Origin: Candidatus Obscuribacterales bacterium
GTDB lineage: Bacteria; Cyanobacteriota; Vampirovibrionia; Obscuribacterales; Obscuribacteraceae
Length of the DNA stretch: 55,232 nt
Direction of reading: 5' to 3'
Assembly (NCBI GenBank): GCA_019745415.1
Contig: JAIETF010000044.1
Coordinates: 1-55,232 of the forward strand
A program made the translations under genes and the position numbers. The notes beneath the pieces were generated by a model that was given only the letters and a program-made list of their open reading frames with translations, was not told the DNA's origin and did not search any database. This document shows, one piece after another, positions 7,657 to 16,252 of the stretch; position 1 is the stretch's first letter; every line of letters begins with the position of its first letter.

Positions 7657-8817
7657 TTGTTTGATCAGGCTTTAGGTATCTTCTTGATGCTCGCTATTTT
7701 GAGCGTGCTCATTGTGGTACATGAATGCGGTCACTTTCTGGTGGCTCGCTTATTTGGTTTTCAGACACCTGTCTTTGGTGTAGGACTGCCCTTTGGTCCC
7801 TATATCAGCCTAGGCAGGAAGTGGAACACCGAGTTCAGGATATACGCTTTTCTTTTGGGCGGCTTTGTCGCTATTCCTGAATTAGGTGATGAAACCAATG
7901 CTAGTAATTCTTCCGAGGCTTTCGGTGTAGAGCTTAATCCGTTCAAAAAGTTTCCAATTTGGCAAAGGGCCCTGGTTGCTGTAGCCGGTGTTACTTTTAA
8001 CGCCATTTTTGCCTATCTCTTGATGGTAGTCATGTTCCTCTCGGTCGGGCGACCAGTAGAGCAGGCTTATGTATCAGCCCTTGATCCCAGTAATCCCATA
8101 GCCAAGCAAGCCGGGGTCTTGGCCGGCGACGATATCGTTGCCTTGGATAAACACCCGGTGACAACCACTCACGAAGTTATCGCCTATTTGGGTAATCGCA
8201 AGTCCACTCCAGTGACTCTTGGACTTTTGCGGGACGGCAAGCCGGTTGATTTAGTCATGACCACCAGCCCCAAGGGCAAAGTGGGCATGGTCTTAGGTGA
8301 GAGACCTGTCAAGTACACCAAGCTAGAAGCGAATGCATTGGAAGTTTTGGGTTTGGCCGGATCAGAACTGGCAGATCGCACTCGTCTGATGGTGGTGCGT
8401 TTGGCTCAGCTGGTGCAAGATTTCACTCCGGACTTTGGACCAAAACAACCAGGGGCGCCCCCAAAAGCTGGCTTTAAAGATCTACATGGGGTTTTGGCTG
8501 TGGTCAAGCTGGGCGCAACCATGGTGCAGATAGATTGGCGATCAATGTTCATGTTTACGATCATGATTTCTATGGACTTGGCTATCATCAACCTTTTGCC
8601 TTGGCCTGCTCTTGACGGCGGTCACCTGGCATTCATGCTGGTCGAAGCCATCAGAGGCAAACCAATTGAAGAGAGAGCCCATGGAGAGATGGTGAAGTGG
8701 GGCTTTCTTAGCCTTATCGCCCTAATGGTTCTGGTCATGGTCAATGATGTTTCAGCACTTATGAGCGGCGAACTTGATATCAAGCCGGAGATGAAGGAAA
8801 AGCTCAAAGGAAGATAA
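7657..8817 (+). CDS. M50-family site-2 intramembrane protease (RseP-like)
   Basis: Membrane metalloprotease that cuts substrates within the bilayer, often to release membrane-held regulators. The zinc motif HECGH sits in the first membrane helix (His22, Glu23, His26). The third ligand lies in LPWPALDGGHLAF (Asp320). A PDZ-like domain lies between (about 130-210, with KQAGVLAGDDIVALDKHPV). Length is 386 residues, close to RseP-type proteins with one PDZ. The start is TTG with GAGAGG 6 bases upstream; no ATG is better placed. It is 17 bases after the SpoIID-like gene and 12 before a FmdB-like gene, so the three probably form one operon. The substrate cannot be told from sequence. Confidence 0.9.
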   Translation: MFDQALGIFLMLAILSVLIVVHECGHFLVARLFGFQTPVFGVGLPFGPYISLGRKWNTEFRIYAFLLGGFVAIPELGDETNASNSSEAFGVELNPFKKFPIWQRALVAVAGVTFNAIFAYLLMVVMFLSVGRPVEQAYVSALDPSNPIAKQAGVLAGDDIVALDKHPVTTTHEVIAYLGNRKSTPVTLGLLRDGKPVDLVMTTSPKGKVGMVLGERPVKYTKLEANALEVLGLAGSELADRTRLMVVRLAQLVQDFTPDFGPKQPGAPPKAGFKDLHGVLAVVKLGATMVQIDWRSMFMFTIMISMDLAIINLLPWPALDGGHLAFMLVEAIRGKPIEERAHGEMVKWGFLSLIALMVLVMVNDVSALMSGELDIKPEMKEKLKGR

Positions 8818-8829
8818 GAGGAAAAAACG

Positions 8830-9075
8830 ATGCCGAGTTATGACTACCGCTGCCAGGGCTGCGACTCCTACTTTACAGTAGAGCGCTCAATGACTGATTC
8901 GAGCCAGACTAATTGTCCTCATTGCCAAACCGATAAAGTGTCGCGTATTTGGAACATGTTTATTCGCGCCGGCGGCACCACCCCCGATGTTGGTCAGGGT
9001 ACCCGCAAAGAAGCAAGCGGCGGTGGACACGGCTGTGGCAGTTGCAGTACTCATTCTTGCGGTACTTGTCACTGA
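8830..9075 (+). CDS. FmdB-family zinc-ribbon protein
   Basis: Small protein of the FmdB putative regulatory family, with YDYRCQGCDSYF at the start and CPHC at about 34-37 completing a four-cysteine zinc ribbon. The C-terminus is unusual: after a Gly-rich linker it ends in alternating Cys, His and Gly (GCGSCSTHSCGTCH), a possible second metal site. Length is 81 residues. The ATG lies 12 bases after the M50 stop. The family has no firmly known function; FmdB was named from its neighbours in methylotrophs. The gene meets panB tail to tail with 17 bases between. Confidence 0.85.
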   Translation: MPSYDYRCQGCDSYFTVERSMTDSSQTNCPHCQTDKVSRIWNMFIRAGGTTPDVGQGTRKEASGGGHGCGSCSTHSCGTCH

Positions 9076-9092
9076 AGTATATTTAGAGCAAG

Positions 9093-9950
9093 TTAGACTT
9101 CGGCTTCTACTCTTTTGCTAAGCAGAGCTTCTTCTTCTCGGGGAAAGAGAAAGGATTCAGAAGCGTTTGGAAAGTCTCCGCTTTTCACATCGGCGGCATA
9201 ATTAGCCACAGCTTCCTGGCAGACCGAAGACAAGTCGGCATAGCGTCTGACAAAGCGCGGTAGGAAATCGGTGAATTTACCTAAGAGGTCGTCGGTGACA
9301 AGTATCTGCCCGTCGCAGCTGTTGCCAGCCCCGATGCCGATAGTTGGAATTGAGAGCTTTTCGGTGACAAGCTTAGCCACCGCTGTCGGCACCATTTCCA
9401 ATACCACTGAAAAGCAGCCGGCCTTCTCCAGAGCCTTGGCTTCATCCATGAGTTTTATTGCTTCATCGGCTGATCTGCCCTGCACTCTGGCACCACCCAG
9501 TCCATGGATGGCCTGCGGGGTGTAGCCCAGATGCCCCATCACCGGTATACCCATACCAGTCAGGCGTTCAATAATTTCAAGATTGAGCTTGGTTGCCCCT
9601 TCCAGCTTAACGGCATGGGCCTGGGCTTCTTTCACGAAGCGTCCGGCATTCATGATGGCCTGGGTGACATCAACCTGGTAGCTCATGAAAGGCAGATCGG
9701 CTACAACCATGGCGGTGCTGACACCGCGGGTGACTGCCCTGGTGTGATGCAGCATTTCTTCCATGGTTACGGCATGGGTGGTGCGGTGGCCCAAAGCTAC
9801 CATGGCTAAGCTATCGCCCACCAGAATGAGGTCTACGCCGGCGCGATCTAATATCTTTGCCATTGAATAATCATAGGCAGTCAGGCAGACGATCTTGCGA
9901 CCGTCTTTCTTGCACTTTTGCAGAGTTAAGGTTGAGACTGCCTTTGTCAT
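9093..9950 (-). CDS. panB: 3-methyl-2-oxobutanoate hydroxymethyltransferase
   Basis: First committed enzyme of pantothenate synthesis. It moves a one-carbon unit from methylene-tetrahydrofolate to ketoisovalerate, giving ketopantoate. The 285-residue TIM barrel shows the family motifs: LTAYDYSMAKILD (about 23-35), metal-binding VGDSLAM (45-51), DLPFMSYQ (84-91), GHLGYTPQ and the catalytic EMVP near residue 180. Translation starts at an ATG four bases past the stop of the upstream TPR gene on the same strand, so the two are probably co-transcribed and coupled. No panC or panD is nearby. Confidence 0.96.
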   Translation of the reverse strand: MTKAVSTLTLQKCKKDGRKIVCLTAYDYSMAKILDRAGVDLILVGDSLAMVALGHRTTHAVTMEEMLHHTRAVTRGVSTAMVVADLPFMSYQVDVTQAIMNAGRFVKEAQAHAVKLEGATKLNLEIIERLTGMGIPVMGHLGYTPQAIHGLGGARVQGRSADEAIKLMDEAKALEKAGCFSVVLEMVPTAVAKLVTEKLSIPTIGIGAGNSCDGQILVTDDLLGKFTDFLPRFVRRYADLSSVCQEAVANYAADVKSGDFPNASESFLFPREEEALLSKRVEAEV

Positions 9951-9953
9951 AGT

Positions 9954-11444
9954 TTATCGTCCTGATTGTCGCATTCTCTCGCGGGCTTCATCTTGTTGCA
10001 GCGAGACAATATGTTTAGGGTCGTATGGATACTTACCGGCCATTTCATGGAAACGCTTATACCAGCGACCGGCTTCGCTGCGCATATTTAGCTTCTCTAG
10101 AAGATAAGCCATATTGTAATAGAGCCCGTCGTATTTAGGTCTCAAGTCTAAAGCGGCTTGATACTTTTCAGCTGCGCCCCGCAAGTCGCCCTGGGCTTCC
10201 AAGATTGCTCCCCAACCTTGAAAAGCTAGAAATGAAGTTGGATCAAGCTCGCAGGCCTTGCTATAGGAAGCAGCGGCATTCTCGCTTTGACCACTCTCAC
10301 TTTCGGCTATACCGGTCAAGATAAGAGACTTGATCTCTTCCGGGTCGGCCTCGCCCTTGCGGCGCTTGCCGCCTGAACGGGCTAGCCGATTCAGCTCGGC
10401 AACCTTTTTCAAGGTCTCTTTATTGTTGGCTTGTAAAGATGCTACTTCTTTAGTCGTTTCAGCCGCCGCTTGGTAGTCGTCCAACAACTCTTCGCACTTG
10501 GCTTGCAATTGCTTCACCTTGATGCGATCTAAGACCGGATAGTTCTTGCTTTCGTTATACATAGGGCTGGCTTTCTGAGCCAACTTTACTTCGTGCAAAG
10601 CCCGGTTGGGGTCGCCTCTGAGGTAACGCAGACGTGCCAGTTCAAAATGGGCTGCGGCAAGGTTGGCGTCACGAGAAAGAGCTTGCCTAAACTCAGCCTC
10701 AGCCTCGTCGAGATTGCCGTCGGCACAGTGAATATTGGCCAGATGATAGTGAATCATGGCATTAGCCGGCAGCAAACGCGCTGCTGTAGTGAGCTTATCG
10801 AGGCACTCGGCGATATCGCCGCCGTCGCCTCTTTCAAATTTTTGATAAATTGCCAAACCCAGATCTCTTTGGGCCTCAAAATAAGTTGGTTTTAGACGCA
10901 CTGCTGTCTTTAGCTCGGCGACGGCAGCGTCTAGATCGCCTCTTTGCATGTAAAGGGCGCCTAGATTGTAATGGGCATTTGGATAATTGGCATTGGTTCT
11001 GATGCATTCTTTGAACTGTCTTTGGGCTTCTTCCAGATCGCCTGTTTTTTTGAGCATGACGCCATAGTTATTCCTGCATTCGACAAAATTAGGATCAAGC
11101 TGTAATGCACCTTTGAACTGCATCTTGGCGTTATAGCTGTCGTTATTTTCACAATAAGCAAGAGCGAGCAGATGAAAGACATTCTTATTGAAAGCTTCCA
11201 AAGTGGAGGCTTGCTTCAAGATTTGAATGCAGGTGGAATAGTCACGGGCATTAAAAGCCTGCACTGCTTTCATATAGAGCATCGAGCCTTTGGCATTACT
11301 GGCTTCGAAGGTGGGCGGAGCCTGTGCAAAGCCCGGGCTGCAAAGGGAAGGGGCAAGCAGAAGTAGAGAGCAAGCACTAAGCAAAGAGGCCCAAGCGGAT
11401 ACCTCTTTGCGTGACTTCTCGCCGATAGGAGCAGATCGCATCAT
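9954..11444 (-). CDS. Secreted tetratricopeptide-repeat protein
   Basis: 496 residues with an N-terminal signal peptide (hydrophobic run about 19-36, ending near PGFAQA). TPR helical repeats fill most of the rest. Clear units contain KTGDLEEAQRQFKECI, QRGDLDAAVAELKTAV and ADGNLDEAEAEFRQAL. A charged segment (about 350-375, SGGKRRKGEADPEE) breaks the array before the last repeats. Such arrays act as protein-binding scaffolds; the partner is unknown. It is the upstream gene of a probable two-gene unit with panB, but nothing links its function to pantothenate. Confidence 0.85.
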   Translation of the reverse strand: MMRSAPIGEKSRKEVSAWASLLSACSLLLLAPSLCSPGFAQAPPTFEASNAKGSMLYMKAVQAFNARDYSTCIQILKQASTLEAFNKNVFHLLALAYCENNDSYNAKMQFKGALQLDPNFVECRNNYGVMLKKTGDLEEAQRQFKECIRTNANYPNAHYNLGALYMQRGDLDAAVAELKTAVRLKPTYFEAQRDLGLAIYQKFERGDGGDIAECLDKLTTAARLLPANAMIHYHLANIHCADGNLDEAEAEFRQALSRDANLAAAHFELARLRYLRGDPNRALHEVKLAQKASPMYNESKNYPVLDRIKVKQLQAKCEELLDDYQAAAETTKEVASLQANNKETLKKVAELNRLARSGGKRRKGEADPEEIKSLILTGIAESESGQSENAAASYSKACELDPTSFLAFQGWGAILEAQGDLRGAAEKYQAALDLRPKYDGLYYNMAYLLEKLNMRSEAGRWYKRFHEMAGKYPYDPKHIVSLQQDEARERMRQSGR

Positions 11445-11528
11445 ACTGGTTATGATATCCGATTCTCTTTGAAAATCAGATTAGGCTTCGTCGAGCAGAA
11501 ACCTATTCAATAATTCAGAGCAAGTACC

Positions 11529-14500
11529 TTAGATTTCAGGCTTTTGCTGGGGATTGACTAGTTCCTGACCGGCTTTTTGCATAAAGAGTATGTTTTGCAT
11601 TGTACGGTCTTTATTCTGCAGCCATTCAAGATCTTTATTGTTAGTCGGCAAAGCTGAAATTATTGGACGATCTGTCTCTTTGCTGTTTTCGCGCATGACC
11701 TTATCTGCATAGAGAGCCCCATAGGCACCGCTATAGGCGGCGGCTCTTTCCGCCACATAGTCGCGGATGGCTGGATTGGCTCTCAGTGCCTTACTGACGG
11801 CATTCTTGGTTTCGGTGCCCAAGATGCGGGTGCCCTCCACGAAAGAGCGAGGAGAGTTTAGCTTGATTGCTTGTAGCGATGTCGGCCGCAAGGGCGAAAT
11901 GTGAGGGTCGTTGGCGTGGAACTGTGAGCGCAGGAAGTCGGACATTCGGTTCACTTCGGCATTAGCCTTGGTGGCGTCCATACCGCCGGCGACAAGCTTA
12001 AGAGCCGCCGGCATGCCGGCGCCGAAAACTTGGTTGATTGTGTATTGGCTGGTGTCGAAAGGAATTTCCTGGGGACGTTTGCCTTTCAATACAGCATCAG
12101 CCATGAGCTCAGCCAAGGTGTCCATTTTGGCCATATGGCTGGGCAGGTCGGGCAAGACATCACCGAAAGTTTTACCCTGCAAGGCCGGCAATGGTGTAGT
12201 CATCTGAGCCTTGATTAGCTCCGGCACTACTGCTTCCAGTTCTTGTCGAGGAATGACGATGCGCTCGGCGGGCGTATCGATATTGGCAAAGACATAATCG
12301 CCCGGTCTGGAAGCCTCCGCTCCGTAACGCTCTAGAGCGTCGGCATGTTCCAAGACTCGTTTGTCGCCGTTGGCCCTTGCTCTCATTGTTTCAGCCACTA
12401 TCTTTGGACGCAGAGCGTCAAAAGCGTGCACTTCAAAACCGAGTGGATTCTCTACCGGATCGACGAACTCTTTGCCGTAGACGTTGCGGGTTTCGAGTTT
12501 GCCGCCGGTGCGCAGCGACTGCAAGAGAATACCGAGAGCGCCGCCGCCATTGTGCCCAGTCCAGGCTGCACCCCAAATGTCGGCAGTATTTTCGTCGGCT
12601 TGTGCTTTGAAGATGTGTTCGTACAGGTCTGCCTTGGTCATTTCTCCATGGCCAGGTACAGTTATCTTCTCGCCGGCTAGTTTGCCGGTTTCGGTGCCGT
12701 AGAGTTTCCTCTCTAAGGCCAAAAGACCGTTTTTCACTGCATCTTTAATCACCTGTTCGCGAATTGACTCATCGAACTTCAAGATACCGCCGTACTGATC
12801 GTGTCCGATTTCATGGCCATAGATACCGCTGGCGGTGACACTTCTGGTTCCCACCATATTGCGCGGATAGAGTACATGGTCTAGAGGCCAGACACCGTCT
12901 ATTTGTCGCATTGTATGCGGACCTGCACCGCCATCAGCTGAAATAGAGAAGAGCGGCGGATTCTTAGAGCGCAAAACAGTATCGGGATCGATACCGTTTG
13001 CCTTCATGTTTTTAACCAGGGAAGAGTGGATTTCGCGCCCGAACAGGTTGAATTCGTGCGAGTAGCCGTTCACTTCCGAGAGCCCGATGCCAATGTGCTG
13101 ATTGGCAGCCATCCAGGCTCGGTTAAAGAGCGGATAGACGTGTTTGAGGTCGGCTTGACTCTGCACTTGGTTGCCGATTTGCACCATGGCGTTGCGAATA
13201 GTCATATAGCCAGGATCTAAAGGCTTGTAACTTGGCGAGGTGGCTGCATGCATAGGACCAATCATCTGTCCGAGCGCATCTTGCACCATGACCGCTTCTT
13301 CGGTCCAACTGTCCATGTCTTTCTTATTCATCTCAGCCAGCTTGCTGACTGTGTTTACGTTTAATTCTTGCTCGGCCCTGGTGACATATTTGCCTGCCGC
13401 CGCGGAAGGCACAGTGGCTGGTATTTGATCTCCTGGTTTAGCCGGAACTTCAGGTGGAATCTTGGCGGCATCGCCGCCCTTGCTTGTCTCTGGTGCGGCG
13501 TCTTTACCAGCGCCCTTGCCAGCGTCTTTACCAGCTTCGGGACCGGCATTAGAGCCGGGTACATTAGGCTCTTCTCCCTTGAAATTGTCTTTGCCGACAA
13601 TGCCCCTAGTCTCAGTTCTGACGCCGTTTCTAGCCAGCAGACGGGCTGCTTCTTCGGTGGAAACATTGCGCGGATCGACGCCCATTTCAAGCAAATCATG
13701 CATGCGCGAATAGCCATGATGTTTGCCGTCTTTGCCGGTCACTCCGAAAAGATACATATCTACTGATTTGAAGTCGGCAGCATGCTGTGCATGAGCCTCA
13801 GACATTTTCTTTATTGCCTCTGGCGTTACTTTGATCTCTTGTTCTTTCGGGGTCAAGCGATCGGCAGTTCTTGCCGCCCAAGCATCTACCGGCTTGGCAA
13901 TGCTATTGAGAGTGCGACCAATCAAATACTCATCGGAAGAGAAGATGTCTACTTTCTTGTTCTCAAAAGCGGCATAGCGAGCAGTGCCCATTCTCGCTTC
14001 TAGAAAGCGACCGGTCATTCGCTCAGCTTTCAGACCGACGACGCCGCCGGCCACAGTATCCCAGGCGAACATTCCCACTCCGTCGCCTAGCTTGCTGGCT
14101 GATTTATCCAGTTGGTCCATGGTCTTAGCTTGTCCGGCCTCGCCCATCGACTCATAAAATGGTCTCACCACATCTCTAGCCATGGCGCCGAGCATTACCG
14201 TTCCCACAACGGCTTTGCCAACTCCGGTTTTGGGCAAGATTGTTTTCATCACCACACCGATACTGGCAGCCACTCCCATCTTGGCGGCGAACTGATCTAA
14301 ATGCGTGGCGTCATGCACAACGGCATTGATTACACCTTCAGGGGCTCTGGCTAAGCCGCGGCTGAGCACATAAGTTCTGCGCTCCATCGACGACTCTGGG
14401 GCAGAGGCGGCTCCACCTTTAACAGCGGCCACATTCATGGTTTCAAAATCATATGAATTGCCGTTCAGTAGCTGAAACTGGTAGCCGGCTTTGAGATTCG

Positions 14501-14681
14501 GTCCCTTTCCAGCTAGAGGCTCGGTCATCGCGCTCTCAGAAAGCTTCTGTGCGGCCTGCTTGCTCTCTAGTGCCGCTTGTTCGGCAGCGGTTCTTGCTGT
14601 GGTCTCTCCTTCCGGACCTCTTTTTGCTTCTTTAGCTTCTCCAGAATTCTGCCCTTCTTCCAAAGGTCGTTTTTCTACCAT
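11529..14681 (-). CDS. Large unknown protein with gluzincin-type metallopeptidase site
   Basis: 1050 residues with no signal peptide. The first 50 residues are charged and low in complexity. About 130-210 holds hydrophobic, glycine-rich segments (ASIGVVMKTILP, VGTVMLGAMA) that could meet a membrane. A Gly-Ala-Lys-Asp linker (about 383-400) contains a 12-bp DNA repeat. The C-terminal half holds GHEIGHDQYGG with His623, Glu624 and His627, and 70 residues on DENTADIWGAAW with Glu697. This is the HExxH...ExxAD layout of gluzincin peptidases. I therefore call it a probable zinc peptidase, but I recognise no named family. It stands alone: 84 bases from the TPR gene downstream and 370 from fabG, which is divergent. 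Confidence 0.6.
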   Translation of the reverse strand: MVEKRPLEEGQNSGEAKEAKRGPEGETTARTAAEQAALESKQAAQKLSESAMTEPLAGKGPNLKAGYQFQLLNGNSYDFETMNVAAVKGGAASAPESSMERRTYVLSRGLARAPEGVINAVVHDATHLDQFAAKMGVAASIGVVMKTILPKTGVGKAVVGTVMLGAMARDVVRPFYESMGEAGQAKTMDQLDKSASKLGDGVGMFAWDTVAGGVVGLKAERMTGRFLEARMGTARYAAFENKKVDIFSSDEYLIGRTLNSIAKPVDAWAARTADRLTPKEQEIKVTPEAIKKMSEAHAQHAADFKSVDMYLFGVTGKDGKHHGYSRMHDLLEMGVDPRNVSTEEAARLLARNGVRTETRGIVGKDNFKGEEPNVPGSNAGPEAGKDAGKGAGKDAAPETSKGGDAAKIPPEVPAKPGDQIPATVPSAAAGKYVTRAEQELNVNTVSKLAEMNKKDMDSWTEEAVMVQDALGQMIGPMHAATSPSYKPLDPGYMTIRNAMVQIGNQVQSQADLKHVYPLFNRAWMAANQHIGIGLSEVNGYSHEFNLFGREIHSSLVKNMKANGIDPDTVLRSKNPPLFSISADGGAGPHTMRQIDGVWPLDHVLYPRNMVGTRSVTASGIYGHEIGHDQYGGILKFDESIREQVIKDAVKNGLLALERKLYGTETGKLAGEKITVPGHGEMTKADLYEHIFKAQADENTADIWGAAWTGHNGGGALGILLQSLRTGGKLETRNVYGKEFVDPVENPLGFEVHAFDALRPKIVAETMRARANGDKRVLEHADALERYGAEASRPGDYVFANIDTPAERIVIPRQELEAVVPELIKAQMTTPLPALQGKTFGDVLPDLPSHMAKMDTLAELMADAVLKGKRPQEIPFDTSQYTINQVFGAGMPAALKLVAGGMDATKANAEVNRMSDFLRSQFHANDPHISPLRPTSLQAIKLNSPRSFVEGTRILGTETKNAVSKALRANPAIRDYVAERAAAYSGAYGALYADKVMRENSKETDRPIISALPTNNKDLEWLQNKDRTMQNILFMQKAGQELVNPQQKPEI
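13500..13535 (-). repeat. 12-bp coding repeat in the 1050-residue protein
   Basis: Three units, GTCTTTACCAGC, GCCCTTGCCAGC and GTCTTTACCAGC on the plus strand, encode the Lys-Asp/Gly tetrapeptide repeat of the linker (AGKDAGKGAGKD). On the coding strand each unit has the form AA(A/G)GNNGCNGGN, similar in period and AAAGA content to repeats in gatA and in the WG-repeat gene. Confidence 0.75.
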
Positions 14682-14904
14682 TGGCTTTTCCCCTGTTTCC
14701 TACTTGGCGCCGACTTGGGCGCGACAAAACAGCCAGATAGCCAAAGCCTTCTGATGTTCCGAAATGTTTCACGCCCGCCGGTTATGTCAAGAGATTAATA
14801 GAGAAAGTATTTCATGTCACTACGAGTTAATCCGCTCTTCTACGTGGAAACCCCACTGTAAGTAAGGTTTTTTCTATGGATCAAGGTGAGTTTTTATATT
14901 AGCT

Positions 14905-14968
14905 GGGTATCACAAAAAAAATACCCCCACCGGGAGGGGCTGTCTTAGAAGAGTCTAAGCGTTTTTTT
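14905..14968 (+). terminator. Two hairpins and T run upstream of fabG (possible leader attenuator)
   Basis: GGGTAT (14905-14910) can pair with ATACCC (14921-14926) over a 10-base A-rich loop. Overlapping it, CCCC (14925-14928) can pair with GGGG (14936-14939), so the two compete for the same C run. Next comes CTTAGA/TCTAAG (14944-14949 with 14954-14959) with a 4-base loop, two bases, and seven T. The last element looks like an intrinsic terminator about 85 bases before fabG. In the rest of the 14682-15051 gap I see only a weak TATATT at 14895 and no gene. Confidence 0.45.
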
Positions 14969-15051
14969 CGGACTTTTAGCTTTAGAGTTGCTCTTGCATC
15001 CGGGGCAGCCCGGAAATCTTATCTATATAGAGAAGTGAGAGTACTAAGAAA

Positions 15052-15801
15052 ATGACTACATCAGCCAGCCTAGCTAATCAGGTCGCTGTGGTCACCGGTT
15101 CCGGCAGGGGTATTGGTAGAGCCATAGCAGAGGCCCTCATGAAAGAAGGCGCCAGAGTCGTAATTTCAGACATAAACGAAGAACTGTGCAGCAAAACAGC
15201 ACAGGAGCTTGCCGCCCAGGGCGGTGAAACCCTTTCCGCTCCCTGCAATGTCACTCAGTCTGAGAGTGTTGCCAAAATGGTGGAAACTGTAATGGCAAAA
15301 TGGGGACGGATTGACATACTTGTCAATAACGCCGGTATCACCCGCGACAATCTCTTTATGAGAATGTCGGAGGGCGAGTGGCAGGCTGTCATTGATACCA
15401 ATCTGACTTCGGCCTTTAAGGTGACCCAGCCGGTTCTAAAAATAATGAGCAAGCAGAGAAGCGGTCGCATCATCAATATTGCCAGCACCACAGGTGTTCA
15501 TGGCAACTTTGGGCAGGTCAACTACGCTGCTGCCAAAGCGGGCATGATTGGTTTCACTAAAACAGTAGCCCTTGAATATGCCAGCCGCAACATCACAGCC
15601 AATGTGGTCGCTCCCGGCTTTATCGATACCGATATGACAAGAGCTCTTGGTGAGGAAATTATAAATAAATACGTGGAGCGTATTCCGCTCAAACGTATGG
15701 GAACACCAGACGATATTGCCAGAGCCGTGTGCTTTTTTGCCGGTCCCGGTGCCTATGTAACCGGTCAGGTCATGGAAGTGAACGGCGGGCTTTACACCTA
15801 A
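15052..15801 (+). CDS. fabG: 3-oxoacyl-ACP reductase
   Basis: NADPH-dependent short-chain dehydrogenase that reduces 3-oxoacyl-ACP in each round of fatty-acid elongation. The cofactor motif TGSGRGIG is at 15-22 and NNAG at 92-95. The catalytic tetrad Asn117, Ser145, Tyr158, Lys162 (YAAAK) is complete. Length is 249 residues, as in typical FabG, and the C-terminus ends in the usual VTGQVMEVNGGLY. It heads a fatty-acid gene set with acpP and fabF, 107 bases before acpP. A terminator-like hairpin lies in its leader. Confidence 0.93.
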   Translation: MTTSASLANQVAVVTGSGRGIGRAIAEALMKEGARVVISDINEELCSKTAQELAAQGGETLSAPCNVTQSESVAKMVETVMAKWGRIDILVNNAGITRDNLFMRMSEGEWQAVIDTNLTSAFKVTQPVLKIMSKQRSGRIINIASTTGVHGNFGQVNYAAAKAGMIGFTKTVALEYASRNITANVVAPGFIDTDMTRALGEEIINKYVERIPLKRMGTPDDIARAVCFFAGPGAYVTGQVMEVNGGLYT

Positions 15802-15908
15802 TTCACAAAACTAATGTTGTACTTCGTACGTGTTATTCTATTTTGCCTTGGCACTCCTTAGTGTCCAGCTTAGATTTACGTGCGTTTTCAGGGGGGAGTT
15901 AAATACTC

Positions 15909-16148
15909 ATGGAAGAGAAGGAAGCCTTCGAAAGAGTCAAGAAGGTCGCCGTGGCTCAGCTTAATGTCAATGGTGACGAAGTGACCATGGAAGCAAGCTT
16001 CACTAAGGATCTAGGTGCTGATTCGCTCGATACAGTAGAACTCGTCATGGCTCTTGAAGAAGAGTTCGGAATGGAAATTCCTGATGAGGACGCCGAGAAG
16101 ATCACCACCGTCGGTGAAGCCGTTAAATACATTGCATCGCACCTCTAA
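15909..16148 (+). CDS. acpP: Acyl carrier protein
   Basis: Carries growing acyl chains on a 4'-phosphopantetheine arm. The attachment motif [10 protein letters not shown] places the modified serine at Ser39. The 79-residue acidic four-helix protein is of normal size. A G-rich ribosome site (GGGGGGAG) lies about 12 bases upstream of the ATG. The order fabG-acpP-fabF is common in bacteria. A strong hairpin follows the gene before fabF and may let acpP be expressed above its neighbour. Confidence 0.96.
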   Translation: MEEKEAFERVKKVAVAQLNVNGDEVTMEASFTKDLGADSLDTVELVMALEEEFGMEIPDEDAEKITTVGEAVKYIASHL

Positions 16149-16192
16149 AAATCAGTTTTTAGCAGGCGTTTGCCAGAGTATTGTTCAGAACG

Positions 16193-16216
16193 GGGCCGCC
16201 CTTCGGGTGTCGGCCC
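16193..16216 (+). promoter_or_regulatory. Hairpin between acpP and fabF with UUCG loop
   Basis: GGGCCG (16193-16198) pairs with CGGCCC (16211-16216). Inside, CC and GG close a TTCG tetraloop of the very stable C(UUCG)G type. The tail is TTTCTGG, too poor in T for full termination, so partial termination or 3'-end protection of the acpP message is more likely. Confidence 0.6.
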
Positions 16217-16252
16217 TTTCTGGTTGGATTTAGCTAGAGAAAAGTTGTCACA

